Assembly: GCF_049639735.1 (NCBI RefSeq)
Contig: NZ_JBEVVA010000003.1
Location: forward strand, 62,001 to 126,000
Source: Elusimicrobium simillimum
GTDB taxonomy: Bacteria > Elusimicrobiota > Elusimicrobia > Elusimicrobiales > Elusimicrobiaceae
Direction: 5' to 3'
Length of the DNA: 64,000 nucleotides
In this document: one piece after another, positions 43,035 to 51,911 of the stretch
Position numbering within the stretch: position 1 is the first letter of the stretch
Layout: each line of letters begins with the position of its first letter
The notes under the pieces: model-generated
The model's database searches: none
What the model was told of the DNA's origin: nothing
Seen by the model: only the letters and a program-made list of their open reading frames with translations
Program-made: the position numbers and the translations under genes

Positions 43035-44318
43035 ATGTTAGACATCAGACTTATAGCAGCAAATACAGAAGAAGTTAAAAAAGCTTTATCAAACAGAAAC
43101 CCAAAACTGGCGGACGCCATAGACAATGTACTAGCCGCGCACGGGGAATATAAAAAGATTCTAACCTCCGTAGAAGAACTTAGAGCAAAAAGAAACGACC
43201 TTTCCAAAACCATAGGCGCGTTACGTGCCCAAAAAGAAATTGAAAAAGCGGAAGCCGTTACCAAAGAAGTAGCTCAAATAAAAGCCGTAATGTCTGAAAA
43301 CGAAGTAAAACTTGAAGAACTTAAAACAAAAGTTGAAGACATGCTTTTAAATATCCCCAATATGCCAGACGCAAGCGTTACAGTTGGCAAAGACGAAAAT
43401 GATAATAAAGAAATACGCAAAATAGGCACACCGCCGCAGTTTAATTTTAAACCGCTTGACCACCACGGCGTGGGCGAGGGCCTTGGCATATTAGATTTTG
43501 AGACAGCCGCCAAACTATCCGGCAGCAGGTTTTCTTTAATTAAAGGCGACGGCGCCAGGTTAGAACGCGCCTTAATCAGCTATATGTTAGACCTGCACTA
43601 CAAAAAAGGATTTATGGAAGTTGTGCCCCCGGTTATCGTTAACGAAAACGTTATGTACGGCACCGGCCAATTACCTAAATTTAGGGACGACATGTACGCG
43701 CTTGAAGGTGAACCTAAACAATTTTTAATTTCCACCGCCGAAATTGCTTTAACCAATATGAACAGAGACAGCATTTTGCCCGCCGCTGATTTACCGGTAA
43801 AACTTACGGCCTGCACGCCGTGTTTTAGAAAGGAATCCGGCGCCTACGGCAAAGACACGCGCGGCCTTATACGCAACCACCAGTTTGATAAAGTGGAGCT
43901 TGTAATGCTGTCAAATAAAGATGATTCTTTTAAATGCCTTGAAGAAATGACAGGCGCGGCCGAGGACGTATTAAAAGGCCTGGGCCTGGCTTACAGGGTG
44001 GTGGAACTTTGTACGGGGGACATGGGGTTCTCTTCAGCAAAGACATATGATATAGAAGTATGGATGCCAAGCGAAAATAAATACAGGGAAATATCTTCCT
44101 GCTCAAACTGTACGGACTTTCAGGCCAGACGCATGAACATGCGCTATAAAAACGCCGATGACAAGCCAGAGTTTGTGCACACGCTTAACGGCAGCGGTAT
44201 AGCGGTAGGCAGAACCTTGGCCGCTATATTAGAAAACTACCAACATGAGGACGGCTCGGTAACAATACCTGAAGCGTTAAAACCTTATTTTGGCAAAGAT
44301 AAAATTACGGTAAAATAA
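43035..44318 (+). CDS. serS: Seryl-tRNA synthetase
   Basis: 427 residues, class II. N-terminal coiled-coil arm (about 30-105) that binds the long variable arm of tRNA-Ser; motif 2 FRKESGAYGKDTRGLIRNHQF region (read in parts), motif 3 NGSGIAVGRTLAAILE. Catalytic core is complete. No T-box leader. The stop overlaps the next gene start by one base (ATAATG). Confidence 0.97.
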   Translation: MLDIRLIAANTEEVKKALSNRNPKLADAIDNVLAAHGEYKKILTSVEELRAKRNDLSKTIGALRAQKEIEKAEAVTKEVAQIKAVMSENEVKLEELKTKVEDMLLNIPNMPDASVTVGKDENDNKEIRKIGTPPQFNFKPLDHHGVGEGLGILDFETAAKLSGSRFSLIKGDGARLERALISYMLDLHYKKGFMEVVPPVIVNENVMYGTGQLPKFRDDMYALEGEPKQFLISTAEIALTNMNRDSILPAADLPVKLTACTPCFRKESGAYGKDTRGLIRNHQFDKVELVMLSNKDDSFKCLEEMTGAAEDVLKGLGLAYRVVELCTGDMGFSSAKTYDIEVWMPSENKYREISSCSNCTDFQARRMNMRYKNADDKPEFVHTLNGSGIAVGRTLAAILENYQHEDGSVTIPEALKPYFGKDKITVK

Positions 44319-45508
44319 TGAGAAAATTTTTGACTGCGCTAATGCTGGTGCTGCTTACGGCGCCAGCTATGGCAGACTCACAAGAAAAAGACAAGCATCT
44401 TGATGACGTTTTAAAATACGGCGGGGAGGGCATTACCGCCGTTTATAACCTGGACTTTAAAACAGCCCGCAAAAACATAGACATAGCTTTTGAAAAATAT
44501 CCCAATCACCCATACGCTCACTTTGGCAACATGCTGGTGGAGTGGGGGCGTTTTGAATATGAGTTTGAAAAAAGTAATCCCCAGCAAAAAAAGGTTTTTG
44601 AAGCTGTTTTGCAGGACTCTATAACTGGCATTTCCTCCTGGCTTAAAACGCACCCCGACGACCCTATGGCTTTTATGGCCCTTGGCGGCGCGTACGGACT
44701 GCGCGGTTTGTTTGCCATGGATAATAAAAGCTGGGTAACTGCGTATTTTTCAGCCCGTAAAGGCGTGTCTTACATGAAAAAGGCGGTAGCGGTTGACCCT
44801 GATTTTTACGACGCCTATTTTGGCCTGGGCATGTTTGAATATTATACGGGCACATTGCCGAGCGTTGTCAAAATACTTGCCAAAATAGTAGCTATGAAAG
44901 GCGACCCGCAAAAAGGCGTTGACTATCTTAACACTTCGCGCGAAAAGGGCATGTTTACTAAAGACGCTTCCAAGCTGCTGTTGGTAGAAATTTATAACAG
45001 CCGTATATCCGCTTTTTACAACCCGCAGGAAGCGCTGGGTTATATAAGGGAAGTAGCTAAAAAATACCCCGCCAACCCGCTGATGGGCTTTGTAGAAATT
45101 ATTGTGCAGTATGAAAATAAGAACTATGACACCGTTATAGTTTTGGCCCGCAAATTTTTAAATAATATTGGCAAAAAACCGTTTTTTACAGAAATGTACG
45201 TCCCCCGCTCATACACCGCCATAGGCACGGCGCAAATGGCCAAAGGGCAGTGGAATGAGGCGCTAAAAACACTTTTAAAAGCTAAAGAAGTTTCCTTTGA
45301 CGGCAAAGAACCCAGCCGCTGGGCGGTATGGAACCTGCTGCGCCTGGGCCAAACCTATGACGCGCTTGGCCAGAGAAAGGAAGCCGAGGCCATCTACAAG
45401 CTTATCCTGCGCCAGCACGACACCTGGGACATAAACGGCGAGGCCAAAAAATACCTTAAAACGCCTTTTACCAAAGACACAGAGCTAGGCCCCCTGCCCC
45501 CACTATAA
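44318..45508 (+). CDS. Exported tetratricopeptide-repeat protein
   Basis: 396 residues. Signal peptide ends APAMA (about 15-19). Several TPR-like helix pairs: AVYNLDFKTARKNIDIAFEKYPNHPYAHFG, MKKAVAVDPDFYDAYFGLGM (parts), GQTYDALGQRKEAEAIYKLIL. Such proteins scaffold envelope complexes; nothing here indicates a specific partner. Coupled to serS upstream and to the small gene downstream. Confidence 0.75.
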   Translation: MRKFLTALMLVLLTAPAMADSQEKDKHLDDVLKYGGEGITAVYNLDFKTARKNIDIAFEKYPNHPYAHFGNMLVEWGRFEYEFEKSNPQQKKVFEAVLQDSITGISSWLKTHPDDPMAFMALGGAYGLRGLFAMDNKSWVTAYFSARKGVSYMKKAVAVDPDFYDAYFGLGMFEYYTGTLPSVVKILAKIVAMKGDPQKGVDYLNTSREKGMFTKDASKLLLVEIYNSRISAFYNPQEALGYIREVAKKYPANPLMGFVEIIVQYENKNYDTVIVLARKFLNNIGKKPFFTEMYVPRSYTAIGTAQMAKGQWNEALKTLLKAKEVSFDGKEPSRWAVWNLLRLGQTYDALGQRKEAEAIYKLILRQHDTWDINGEAKKYLKTPFTKDTELGPLPPL

Positions 45509-45771
45509 TGAAAAAACTTATAATATTATTCTCTTGCGTATTATTTTACTTACTGTTTTTTACACAAGCTCCTGCAAACCTGTGGTTCTTACTTACTGAC
45601 AAGGGGCAATATTTTATCCCTCAAGAAAGCAATATCTTCATATTTACTCCTGTTGAGTTTGACAGCGGCAGCGGCGGCGGATGGATTAGCGCTAAGGATA
45701 AAAACTACTACTACAGGCTTAACATCACCGGAAAAACACCAAAATACTTCAAAGAAGAAATTAAAAAATAA
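45508..45771 (+). CDS. Small secreted or membrane-anchored protein, unknown
   Basis: 87 residues: N-terminal hydrophobic segment (about 3-24) then a short domain with a Gly/Ser turn (FDSGSGGGWISAKDK) and aromatic strands. No family recognised. One-base overlap with the TPR gene (ATAATG) supports translation; terminator hairpin follows. Confidence 0.5.
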   Translation: MKKLIILFSCVLFYLLFFTQAPANLWFLLTDKGQYFIPQESNIFIFTPVEFDSGSGGGWISAKDKNYYYRLNITGKTPKYFKEEIKK

Positions 45772-45796
45772 TCCTCATCTAAATAGTTTTTGCTCC

Positions 45797-45840
45797 CATA
45801 AAAACAGCCGCTCCCATAACAGGACGAGGCTGTTTTTATG
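45797..45840 (+). terminator. Rho-independent terminator
   Basis: CATAAAAACAGCC / GGCTGTTTTTATG with an 18-base loop, ending the serS-TPR transcript. Confidence 0.8.
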
Positions 45841-45865
45841 TTTTTATAAGTGCCGTTGTGAAAGT

Positions 45866-46043
45866 GATTTTCACAGGAGTTTGAGTGGATTTTTAATTTT
45901 TCTACTTCCGGCACACTTGGTGCGGGAACACGGTGGGTGTGGTGGAAGTAGAAAAATTAAAAATCCGCCAAAATCCGAAGAAAATTTATACCGCTAATGA
46001 GTCTAAGCGAACGCAGAGAGCGACACCTGGAAGACGCGAAGCG
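45866..46043. repeat. Variable-arm hairpin element, copy C
   Basis: Left flank ATTTTCACAGGAGTTTGAGT, arms 45887-45909 and 45944-45966 (perfect 23 bp, GGATTTTTAATTTTTCTACT...), loop GGCACACTTGGTGCGGGAAC..., right flank GCCAAAATCCGAAGAAAAT, tail with AAGCGAACGCAGAGAGCG and GACGCGAAGCGCAAAA. It joins directly to a double-hairpin repeat. Confidence 0.87.
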
Positions 46044-46049
46044 CAAAAA

Positions 46050-46137
46050 GGCCGCCCAACTGGACGGCCGTATTAATAAGTAGATTTTGAAAGCTTTTAT
46101 TTTGGCAAAGCCAAAATATTCAAAATCTTTTTTGTGA
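46050..46137. repeat. Double-hairpin repeat (copy 2)
   Basis: Same order as 39226-39313: GGCCGCCCAACTGGACGGCC, GTATTAATAAG, ATTTTGAA...TTCAAAAT. Inner stem TTTTGGC/GCCAAAA replaces TTTTAGC/GCTAAAA. Confidence 0.8.
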
Positions 46138-46141
46138 TACA

Positions 46142-46171
46142 AAAAAGCCCCGCCAAAAGGCGGGGCTTTTT
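46142..46171 (-). terminator. Terminator of the POT transporter gene
   Basis: Stem AAAAAGCCCCGCC / GGCGGGGCTTTTT, loop AAAA. Confidence 0.9.
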
Positions 46172-46180
46172 AAATAAAAC

Positions 46181-47506
46181 TTATTTAATACCGTGCATCC
46201 ACTTCTTGAGGGGTTTTACTAACGCTAACAGTACAAATGAGGCTACCATTGGCGCTATTACTAACCATAAGAAGAACTGAACGTTATCTATTTTGCCAAA
46301 CAAGCTGGAGTATGTACCGGCAAGTTTGTTGGCCGTGGCGTTAGCCAGGAACCATACGCCCATAAGCAACGATACAAACTTTGCGGGAGCAAGCTTTGTA
46401 ACCATTGACAGACCCACGGGTGATAAACATAATTCACCCAGTGTGTGGAACATGTACGCAAGCGCTAAGTAGTACATACCTATTTTGATGCCGGGGCCTA
46501 AAGCCATAGCGCCAAGTACCATTACGCCAAAACCTATGGCAAGCAGCCATAAAGCTATAACGAATTTAATAGGTGTGGAAGGTTCTTTACCTTTTTTAGC
46601 AAGGCCTACCCACATTTTAGAGAACACGGGGGCAAATAAAATAATGAACATGGGGTTTAAAGACTGGAACCATGTGGCGGGCACTTCCCAATTAAGGAAG
46701 CTTATCACTCTATCCGTATGCTGGTAAGCAAACAGGTTAAGCGCGGCGCCGGCTTGTTCAAAAGCGGACCAGAAGAAAATGCTGAAGAAGGCCAATATGA
46801 AGATAACGGCGATGCGCTGCCATTCCTGCTTGGTCAGTTTTTCGGAACCGGCTTCTTTCTTTTCTTCTTTCTTTTCAGCCGCTATAGCTTTGTTTTGGGC
46901 CGGGGGCAAGCCTTTGCCCTGTAAATACTTGTCTTTGCCCCATAAAAATAAACCAAGGCCGAATACCATACCTAAAGCCGCTGTCCAAAAACCCCAGTGC
47001 CAGTCAACTTTTTCGGCCAGTGTACCGGCGATAAGGTTACAGATGAAAGCGCCTAAGTTAATACCCATATAAAAAATTGTAAAACCGCCGTCGCGTCTGG
47101 GGTCGTTCTTTTCATAAAGCTCGCCCACGATGGTGGAGATATTGGGTTTAAACAAACCGTTGCCTATAATTAACAAGCCCATGGCGACGTAAGCGAAGCT
47201 GATGCCTTTAATACCCATTACAACCTGGCCGGCTATAATAAATAAGGCGCCTACTATAATGGCCTTTCTCTGGCCCCAGTATTTGTCAGCTATAAAACCG
47301 CCCGCTAAAGGCGCTAAATAGATTAAACTTGTGAATGAGCCGTATAAGTTGCTGGCTTTATCTTGGGCAAAGCCCAAGGCGTTCACTAAATAGAGTACAA
47401 AAAGACCTCTCATTGCATAATAACTGAAACGTTCCCACATTTCAGTCGCAGCTAATAGGTACAAGCCTGCAGGTTGCTTCTCTTGTATTGTTTGGCTAGA
47501 CTGCAT
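46181..47506 (-). CDS. Proton-dependent oligopeptide transporter (POT/PTR2 family)
   Basis: 441 residues from ATG 47506; the ATG five codons earlier overlaps the GGAGG that serves as ribosome-binding site, so the later one is used. The ExxER motif (Glu22, Glu25, Arg26: TEMWERFSYYAMRG) for proton coupling and the PTR2 signature GGFIADKYWGQRKAI and FTIFYMGINLGAF are present; about 12-14 helices, with a charged Lys/Glu insertion near 215-230. It imports di- and tripeptides, consistent with amino-acid fermentation via the 2-oxoacid oxidoreductase. Confidence 0.93.
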   Translation of the reverse strand: MQSSQTIQEKQPAGLYLLAATEMWERFSYYAMRGLFVLYLVNALGFAQDKASNLYGSFTSLIYLAPLAGGFIADKYWGQRKAIIVGALFIIAGQVVMGIKGISFAYVAMGLLIIGNGLFKPNISTIVGELYEKNDPRRDGGFTIFYMGINLGAFICNLIAGTLAEKVDWHWGFWTAALGMVFGLGLFLWGKDKYLQGKGLPPAQNKAIAAEKKEEKKEAGSEKLTKQEWQRIAVIFILAFFSIFFWSAFEQAGAALNLFAYQHTDRVISFLNWEVPATWFQSLNPMFIILFAPVFSKMWVGLAKKGKEPSTPIKFVIALWLLAIGFGVMVLGAMALGPGIKIGMYYLALAYMFHTLGELCLSPVGLSMVTKLAPAKFVSLLMGVWFLANATANKLAGTYSSLFGKIDNVQFFLWLVIAPMVASFVLLALVKPLKKWMHGIK

Positions 47507-47636
47507 TATTCCTCCATACACCTAAGTTTTACTCTAAAATTAAATTTTACAAAAATATAACTATGTAATTACGTTAAAAAAAGTCCTATTTTTAAACCAA
47601 CCCTAAAGGGTTAAAAGCAAATCTTCTTTACAAAAA

Positions 47637-47725
47637 CTGTAGGGGCGGAGCTTGTCTCCGCCCGTTGTTATTTATAAGACAGATGCCACATCAGCGCGTT
47701 GGCGCGCCTCCTCAACATGACTCTA
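47637..47725. repeat. REP-like hairpins between the POT gene and the zinc-ribbon gene
   Basis: GGGGCGGAGCTTGTCTCCGCCC hairpin (47642-47663) and a third copy of the module ending GCGCGTTGGCGCGCCTCCTCA(ACATGAC) at 47695-47722. Otherwise the 47507-47760 gap shows only AT-rich promoter-like DNA. Confidence 0.65.
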
Positions 47726-47760
47726 TTTTACAGTTCGTGCTCTTAAATATTTCAAACACC

Positions 47761-48123
47761 CTAAAACGTGGGCAATTGGTCAATACGCCCGTTGAGCAAA
47801 TTTTCCATAGCGGTATTTAAAAAGTTTGTAAGCCTGTATATTTCAAAACCTATATAAAAAGTAAAGACCGCCACCGCTATAGCGTAACCCCATTTTGCTT
47901 TTTTGCTAAGCACCGGGCTTTTGATAACGCTGTACAGCGCAAACGGTCCTATTAAAAATATTAAAAGTATTATACCCCACTGCTGGTAATACCAAGCCAC
48001 ATGGTTACCCTGCCCCGCGCCGCAATACTTGCAGTAATTATCCTGCGCGTCTATAGCGGAGCTACACTTCCAGCAAGTTTTTGTGGCCGCCGCAAGCGGC
48101 GGCTGCCCGGGGATATTGTCCAT
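47761..48123 (-). CDS. Zinc-ribbon membrane protein
   Basis: 120 residues: N-terminal zinc ribbon CWKC...CKYC (about 17-34), followed by two transmembrane helices (about 48-66 and 79-97). Zinc-ribbon/two-helix proteins are common but functionally undefined. Its ATG overlaps the last base of the rel stop, so it is cotranslated with the alarmone enzyme. Confidence 0.65.
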   Translation of the reverse strand: MDNIPGQPPLAAATKTCWKCSSAIDAQDNYCKYCGAGQGNHVAWYYQQWGIILLIFLIGPFALYSVIKSPVLSKKAKWGYAIAVAVFTFYIGFEIYRLTNFLNTAMENLLNGRIDQLPTF

Positions 48124-49580
48124 TAGAATTGTATTCCTTTTTCTTTAAGCACGCGTTTTATTCTGGAGCGGGCGTGCGAGGTTTTGGCAAATTCCAGCCA
48201 ATCATATTTTGGGCCGGAGGCGTTGCGTGTAATAATTTCGCAAATGTCGCCTGTTTTAAAAACGTAATCCATACGCACCATTTTATTATTAACTTTGGCG
48301 CCCCAGTATTTGTCGCCAATGTCAGAGTGAATGGAGTAAGCAAAGTCTATAGGTGTGGAGCCCTCCGGCAAGCTTTTTACTTCCGCTTTAGGTGTAAATA
48401 CAAATACCTGTTGTAAGGTGATGTCTGTTTTAAAACCTTCTAAAAATTCCCTCGGCGCGGTAATATCCTGCTGCCACTCTATCCACTGGCGCAGCCAGTT
48501 AATCTTTTCGTCAAAGTTTTTATCCGATTTGGTCGCGCCTACTTTATAACGCCAGTGCGCGGCGATACCGTACTCGCAAATTCTGTGCATTTCTTCTGTA
48601 CGTATTTGAATTTCTATAACGTCGCCGGTTTCCCAAATAATAGTGGTATGTATACTTTGGTACATGTTTACCTTAGGCATGGCGATATAGTCGGTAAAAG
48701 AGCCTGTAAGCGGGCGGAAAGCGCTGTGCACTATACCAAGCGCTCTGTAACAATCACCAACCGTCTGCGTAATAATCCTAACGCCTAAAGAATCTTGGAT
48801 TTGCATAAAAGTCAAATCCTGCTTTTGCATTTTGCGGTAAATAGAATAGTAGTTTTTCGCCCTTGAAAGCAGCCTGTACGGTATGCCTTCCTGCTCTAAA
48901 ATCTGTGTAAGTTTTGCGCGGAAGGAAGCTAAAGACGCCTCTCTGTCTTTATTCCTTTTTTCTACCTGCGCTACAAGTTTATTAAACTCTTCCGGGTGTA
49001 AATGTTTAAAAGAAAGGTCTTCCAACTCTGATTTTAAGCTGAACATACCAAGACGCTGCGCTAAGGGCGCGTACAGGTTAAGGGTCTCGGTAGCTTTGCG
49101 CTTTCTTCTGGCCGGGTCAGGCAAAAATTCCAGTGTGCGCATATTGTGCGTTCTGTCAGCCAGTTTTACCAGTACCACGCGCACGTCTTTAGCTATGGCC
49201 ACAAGCATTTTGCGCCAGTTTTCTACGGTTTCTTCGTCGCTGGAGGTAAATTTAAGGTCACTTATTTTGGTAACGCCCTGCACCATATGGGTAATGTTTT
49301 TGCCAAACATTTTTTCCATATCAGCTACTTTATACTTTGTATCTTCCAAAATGTCGTGCAAGAGGCCCGCGCACAGCGTTTCCATATCAAGTTTATGGTC
49401 TAACAGTATTTCTACAACAGCCATACAGTGGTTATCAAAGTACGGGTCGCCCGACGCGCGCATCTGCCCTTCATGCGCTTTTCTGCCAAACTCATAGGCG
49501 CGCTCAAGAAGGTCTGTATCTTGCGTGGGGTTGTAGCTTTTAAATTTTTCAAGCATTTCCTGCTTGGTCATGTTAGCCAT
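48123..49580 (-). CDS. rel: RelA/SpoT-type (p)ppGpp synthetase/hydrolase, short form
   Basis: 485 residues. HD hydrolase domain with His51, His75-Asp76 (LLHDILED) and KLADRTHNMRTL; synthetase domain with SRAKNYYSIYRKM, DSLGVRIITQ and PKVNMYQSIHTTI; then CEYGIAAHWRYK and a TGS domain (VFVFTPKAEVKSLPEGSTPIDFAYSIH). Both catalytic centres look complete, so it is probably bifunctional. It ends about 30 residues after TGS (KGIQF) and lacks the helical, zinc-finger and ACT domains of standard about 730-residue Rel proteins, which sense ribosome state. No frameshift continuation is evident because the next gene follows immediately. Confidence 0.92.
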   Translation of the reverse strand: MANMTKQEMLEKFKSYNPTQDTDLLERAYEFGRKAHEGQMRASGDPYFDNHCMAVVEILLDHKLDMETLCAGLLHDILEDTKYKVADMEKMFGKNITHMVQGVTKISDLKFTSSDEETVENWRKMLVAIAKDVRVVLVKLADRTHNMRTLEFLPDPARRKRKATETLNLYAPLAQRLGMFSLKSELEDLSFKHLHPEEFNKLVAQVEKRNKDREASLASFRAKLTQILEQEGIPYRLLSRAKNYYSIYRKMQKQDLTFMQIQDSLGVRIITQTVGDCYRALGIVHSAFRPLTGSFTDYIAMPKVNMYQSIHTTIIWETGDVIEIQIRTEEMHRICEYGIAAHWRYKVGATKSDKNFDEKINWLRQWIEWQQDITAPREFLEGFKTDITLQQVFVFTPKAEVKSLPEGSTPIDFAYSIHSDIGDKYWGAKVNNKMVRMDYVFKTGDICEIITRNASGPKYDWLEFAKTSHARSRIKRVLKEKGIQF

Positions 49581-49604
49581 AGCGTGATTCCTGTTGCCAA
49601 GGGG

Positions 49605-50744
49605 TTAGTTTTGCTGTGGGAAAACCTCGCCCAAAATAAGCTCGGCCGCGCGCTTTGCCACGCCCGGCTCCCCTAAGGAGTGTCTTATTTTAAGCAATTC
49701 TTCTCTCATGTTTTGCATCTTGCCGGGGTTTTGGAAGTATGACATAACCTCGCCGGAAAGGTTTTTAACATTCGCGCTGTCTTGGATAAATTCTTTTACA
49801 ATTTCCTTTTTAGCCAAAATATTGACAAGGGAAATATAAGGCACTTTTATAATAGCCTTGGCTATACGGTAGGTAACAGCGCTCATTTTATACGCCACCA
49901 GCATGGGCACGCCAAGCAAGGCGTTTTCTAAGGTGGCGGTACCGGAGCAGGTTATTAAAAAGTCCATCTTGGCGCGTTGTTCATAATTAGTTTCGCGCAC
50001 AAGCTCTACGCTGGCGCTTTTGTCGCCAAGCAACTCACGGTAGTAAGCGTCGTCAAATTCCGGCACGCAGAATAAATACGCCTTTGTGCTGGGGAATTGT
50101 TTTAACACTTCTCTGTAAGTCTGGTAAAAAAGTTCTGTATGCCTTTTAATCTCGCCCACTCTGCTGCCGGGCAGCAAACCTAAATGGTATGTACCGTCAA
50201 AAACCTTTTCTTCCGGCTGGGGCATAATATCTAAAAGCGGGTTGCCTAAAAATACAGCGTTGCCGCCGTATTTGGCGTGGAATTCAGGCTCAAAGGGGAA
50301 AATGGTAATAGCTTTTTTGGTATTAAGCGCGATGCTTTTGGTTCTATACTGCCTGCTGGCCCAAACCTGCGGGGTTACGTAGTAGTAGGCGGGTATTTTG
50401 CGGTGCCTGGCCATACCCAAAACCTGTGAGTTAAACCCGTAAAAATCCACCACAATTACACAAGCGGGGTGCTGTGTGTCCATATAATTACGCACCATGC
50501 TTAGCAGTTTTATCCAAAACGGTATTTTGAGCAGCGGTGCCACAAACCCGCTGGCGCCTTTGGCGGCAAGGTCAAACAAAAAATTATCGGCAACCGCTTT
50601 AAGGCGCTGGCCGCCCATGGCGGTAATGTTAAGTTCGGGGTGCTGGGCTTTCATTTCACGCACTAAATTGCTGGCGTGCAAATCGCCGCTTACGTCACCC
50701 GCTATAATTAAAACGTTCCTGCTTGTAGGCAAAATTGTAGCCAT
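49605..50744 (-). CDS. lpxB: Lipid-A-disaccharide synthase
   Basis: 379 residues. IIAGDVSGDLHASNL (13-27) is the GT19 signature (usually AGE-SGD, here AGDVSGD), VVDFYGFN, YYVTPQVWASRQYR, and LLPGSRVGEIKRH and GTATLENAL complete the family. It joins UDP-2,3-diacylglucosamine with lipid X in lipid A synthesis, at the inner membrane. Adjacent Gfo/Idh gene ends 2 bp upstream, and rel follows 24 bp downstream. Confidence 0.95.
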   Translation of the reverse strand: MATILPTSRNVLIIAGDVSGDLHASNLVREMKAQHPELNITAMGGQRLKAVADNFLFDLAAKGASGFVAPLLKIPFWIKLLSMVRNYMDTQHPACVIVVDFYGFNSQVLGMARHRKIPAYYYVTPQVWASRQYRTKSIALNTKKAITIFPFEPEFHAKYGGNAVFLGNPLLDIMPQPEEKVFDGTYHLGLLPGSRVGEIKRHTELFYQTYREVLKQFPSTKAYLFCVPEFDDAYYRELLGDKSASVELVRETNYEQRAKMDFLITCSGTATLENALLGVPMLVAYKMSAVTYRIAKAIIKVPYISLVNILAKKEIVKEFIQDSANVKNLSGEVMSYFQNPGKMQNMREELLKIRHSLGEPGVAKRAAELILGEVFPQQN

Positions 50745-50746
50745 AA

Positions 50747-51820
50747 CTATTTTTCTCCTTTTCCTCTAATGCTGCCTATGGCTTCGTCCATAACTATTTT
50801 GGCGGCGCGGGCAACGTCTACCACAGCCTTAAGAGACTGCGGCGCCGTGGCCGGGCCTGAAGACGGGGATTTTGGCAAATCATAACGCATAATTTTTTCT
50901 TCTATCTGCATGGCAATCTCCAACGCCATGGCGCCGCGTTCACCGCTGGGGCCCGTGGGGCTGGCATGTAAAATGCTGTCTTTAAAATGCAAAAGTTCAG
51001 ACGTAATAGGCATTTGCTTATTTACAACGGGGTAAATAACGCTAATGTCTTTAAGGTCTTTTATTACCGGTTTTTCTTTTTTATAAATTTTTACGCCGGC
51101 GTTCATAAAATCTACTGAAATATAGGCGTCTGGCTGGTACAGGTGCATGTAACGCGCGCGCTCAAAGCTGGCGCGGGACGCGGTAACGTCCGCTATAGCG
51201 CCGTTTTCAAATTTAAAGCGTACGTTTGCAATGTCTTCAGCTTCTGAAAATACGCTAAGCCCGGTGGCTTCAATATCTACTATCGGGCTGTCCACCATAG
51301 TTAAAATAAGGTCAATGTCGTGGATCATAAGGTCAAGCACTACGCCAACGGCGGCCATGCGCGGGTCATAGGGGCCAAGGCGGTTGATGCTGATAAATCT
51401 GGGGTTTTTAATATATTTGGTGGCTTCTACTACCGCGGGGTTAAAACGTTCTACGTGGCCTATTTGGAACACTACATTTCTTTTTTTGGCCATGTCTATC
51501 ATTTCTCTGGCCTGGGCCATATTTGAGGCTATCGGTTTTTCCATCATTGTATGCACGCCGTGTTCTAAAGAGTACATACCTATTTTATGGTGCAGCGGCG
51601 TAGGCGCGGCTACTACTACGGCGTCTACCTGCGGGATTAAAGATTCGTAATTTTCATAAGGCGTGCAATTGTATTCCCAAGCAAGTTTTTGCGCTCTCAT
51701 AGAGTCAGGGTCGCACACGCCCACAAGTTCCATCCCTTCCATTTTTGCCAGTGTTCTTGTGTGAAACGTGCCTATTTTACCTGCGCCTATTACGCCTATC
51801 TTAATTTTTCTTTCAGACAT
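50747..51820 (-). CDS. Gfo/Idh/MocA-family oxidoreductase next to lpxB
   Basis: 357 residues. Rossmann motif GVIGAGKIGTFHTRTL (8-23), EKPIASN with the catalytic Lys, and DLMIHDIDLIL are typical. These enzymes oxidise sugar hydroxyls with NAD. Its tight link to lpxB suggests modification of a UDP-sugar for lipid A or O-chains; GnnA (UDP-GlcNAc 3-dehydrogenase) is one precedent, but the GnnB transaminase is not here. The C-terminal region has an Ala/Pro/Ser linker (KSPSSGPATAPQS) before a last helix. Confidence 0.88.
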   Translation of the reverse strand: MSERKIKIGVIGAGKIGTFHTRTLAKMEGMELVGVCDPDSMRAQKLAWEYNCTPYENYESLIPQVDAVVVAAPTPLHHKIGMYSLEHGVHTMMEKPIASNMAQAREMIDMAKKRNVVFQIGHVERFNPAVVEATKYIKNPRFISINRLGPYDPRMAAVGVVLDLMIHDIDLILTMVDSPIVDIEATGLSVFSEAEDIANVRFKFENGAIADVTASRASFERARYMHLYQPDAYISVDFMNAGVKIYKKEKPVIKDLKDISVIYPVVNKQMPITSELLHFKDSILHASPTGPSGERGAMALEIAMQIEEKIMRYDLPKSPSSGPATAPQSLKAVVDVARAAKIVMDEAIGSIRGKGEK

Positions 51821-51911
51821 AAAAACCTCAACAGTAGTTTAGGGTAAAGAAAGTTTTCTCATTTAACCTACCCCTTATTATATCAAATATGTCCGGCACG
51901 TCTTACCCACG

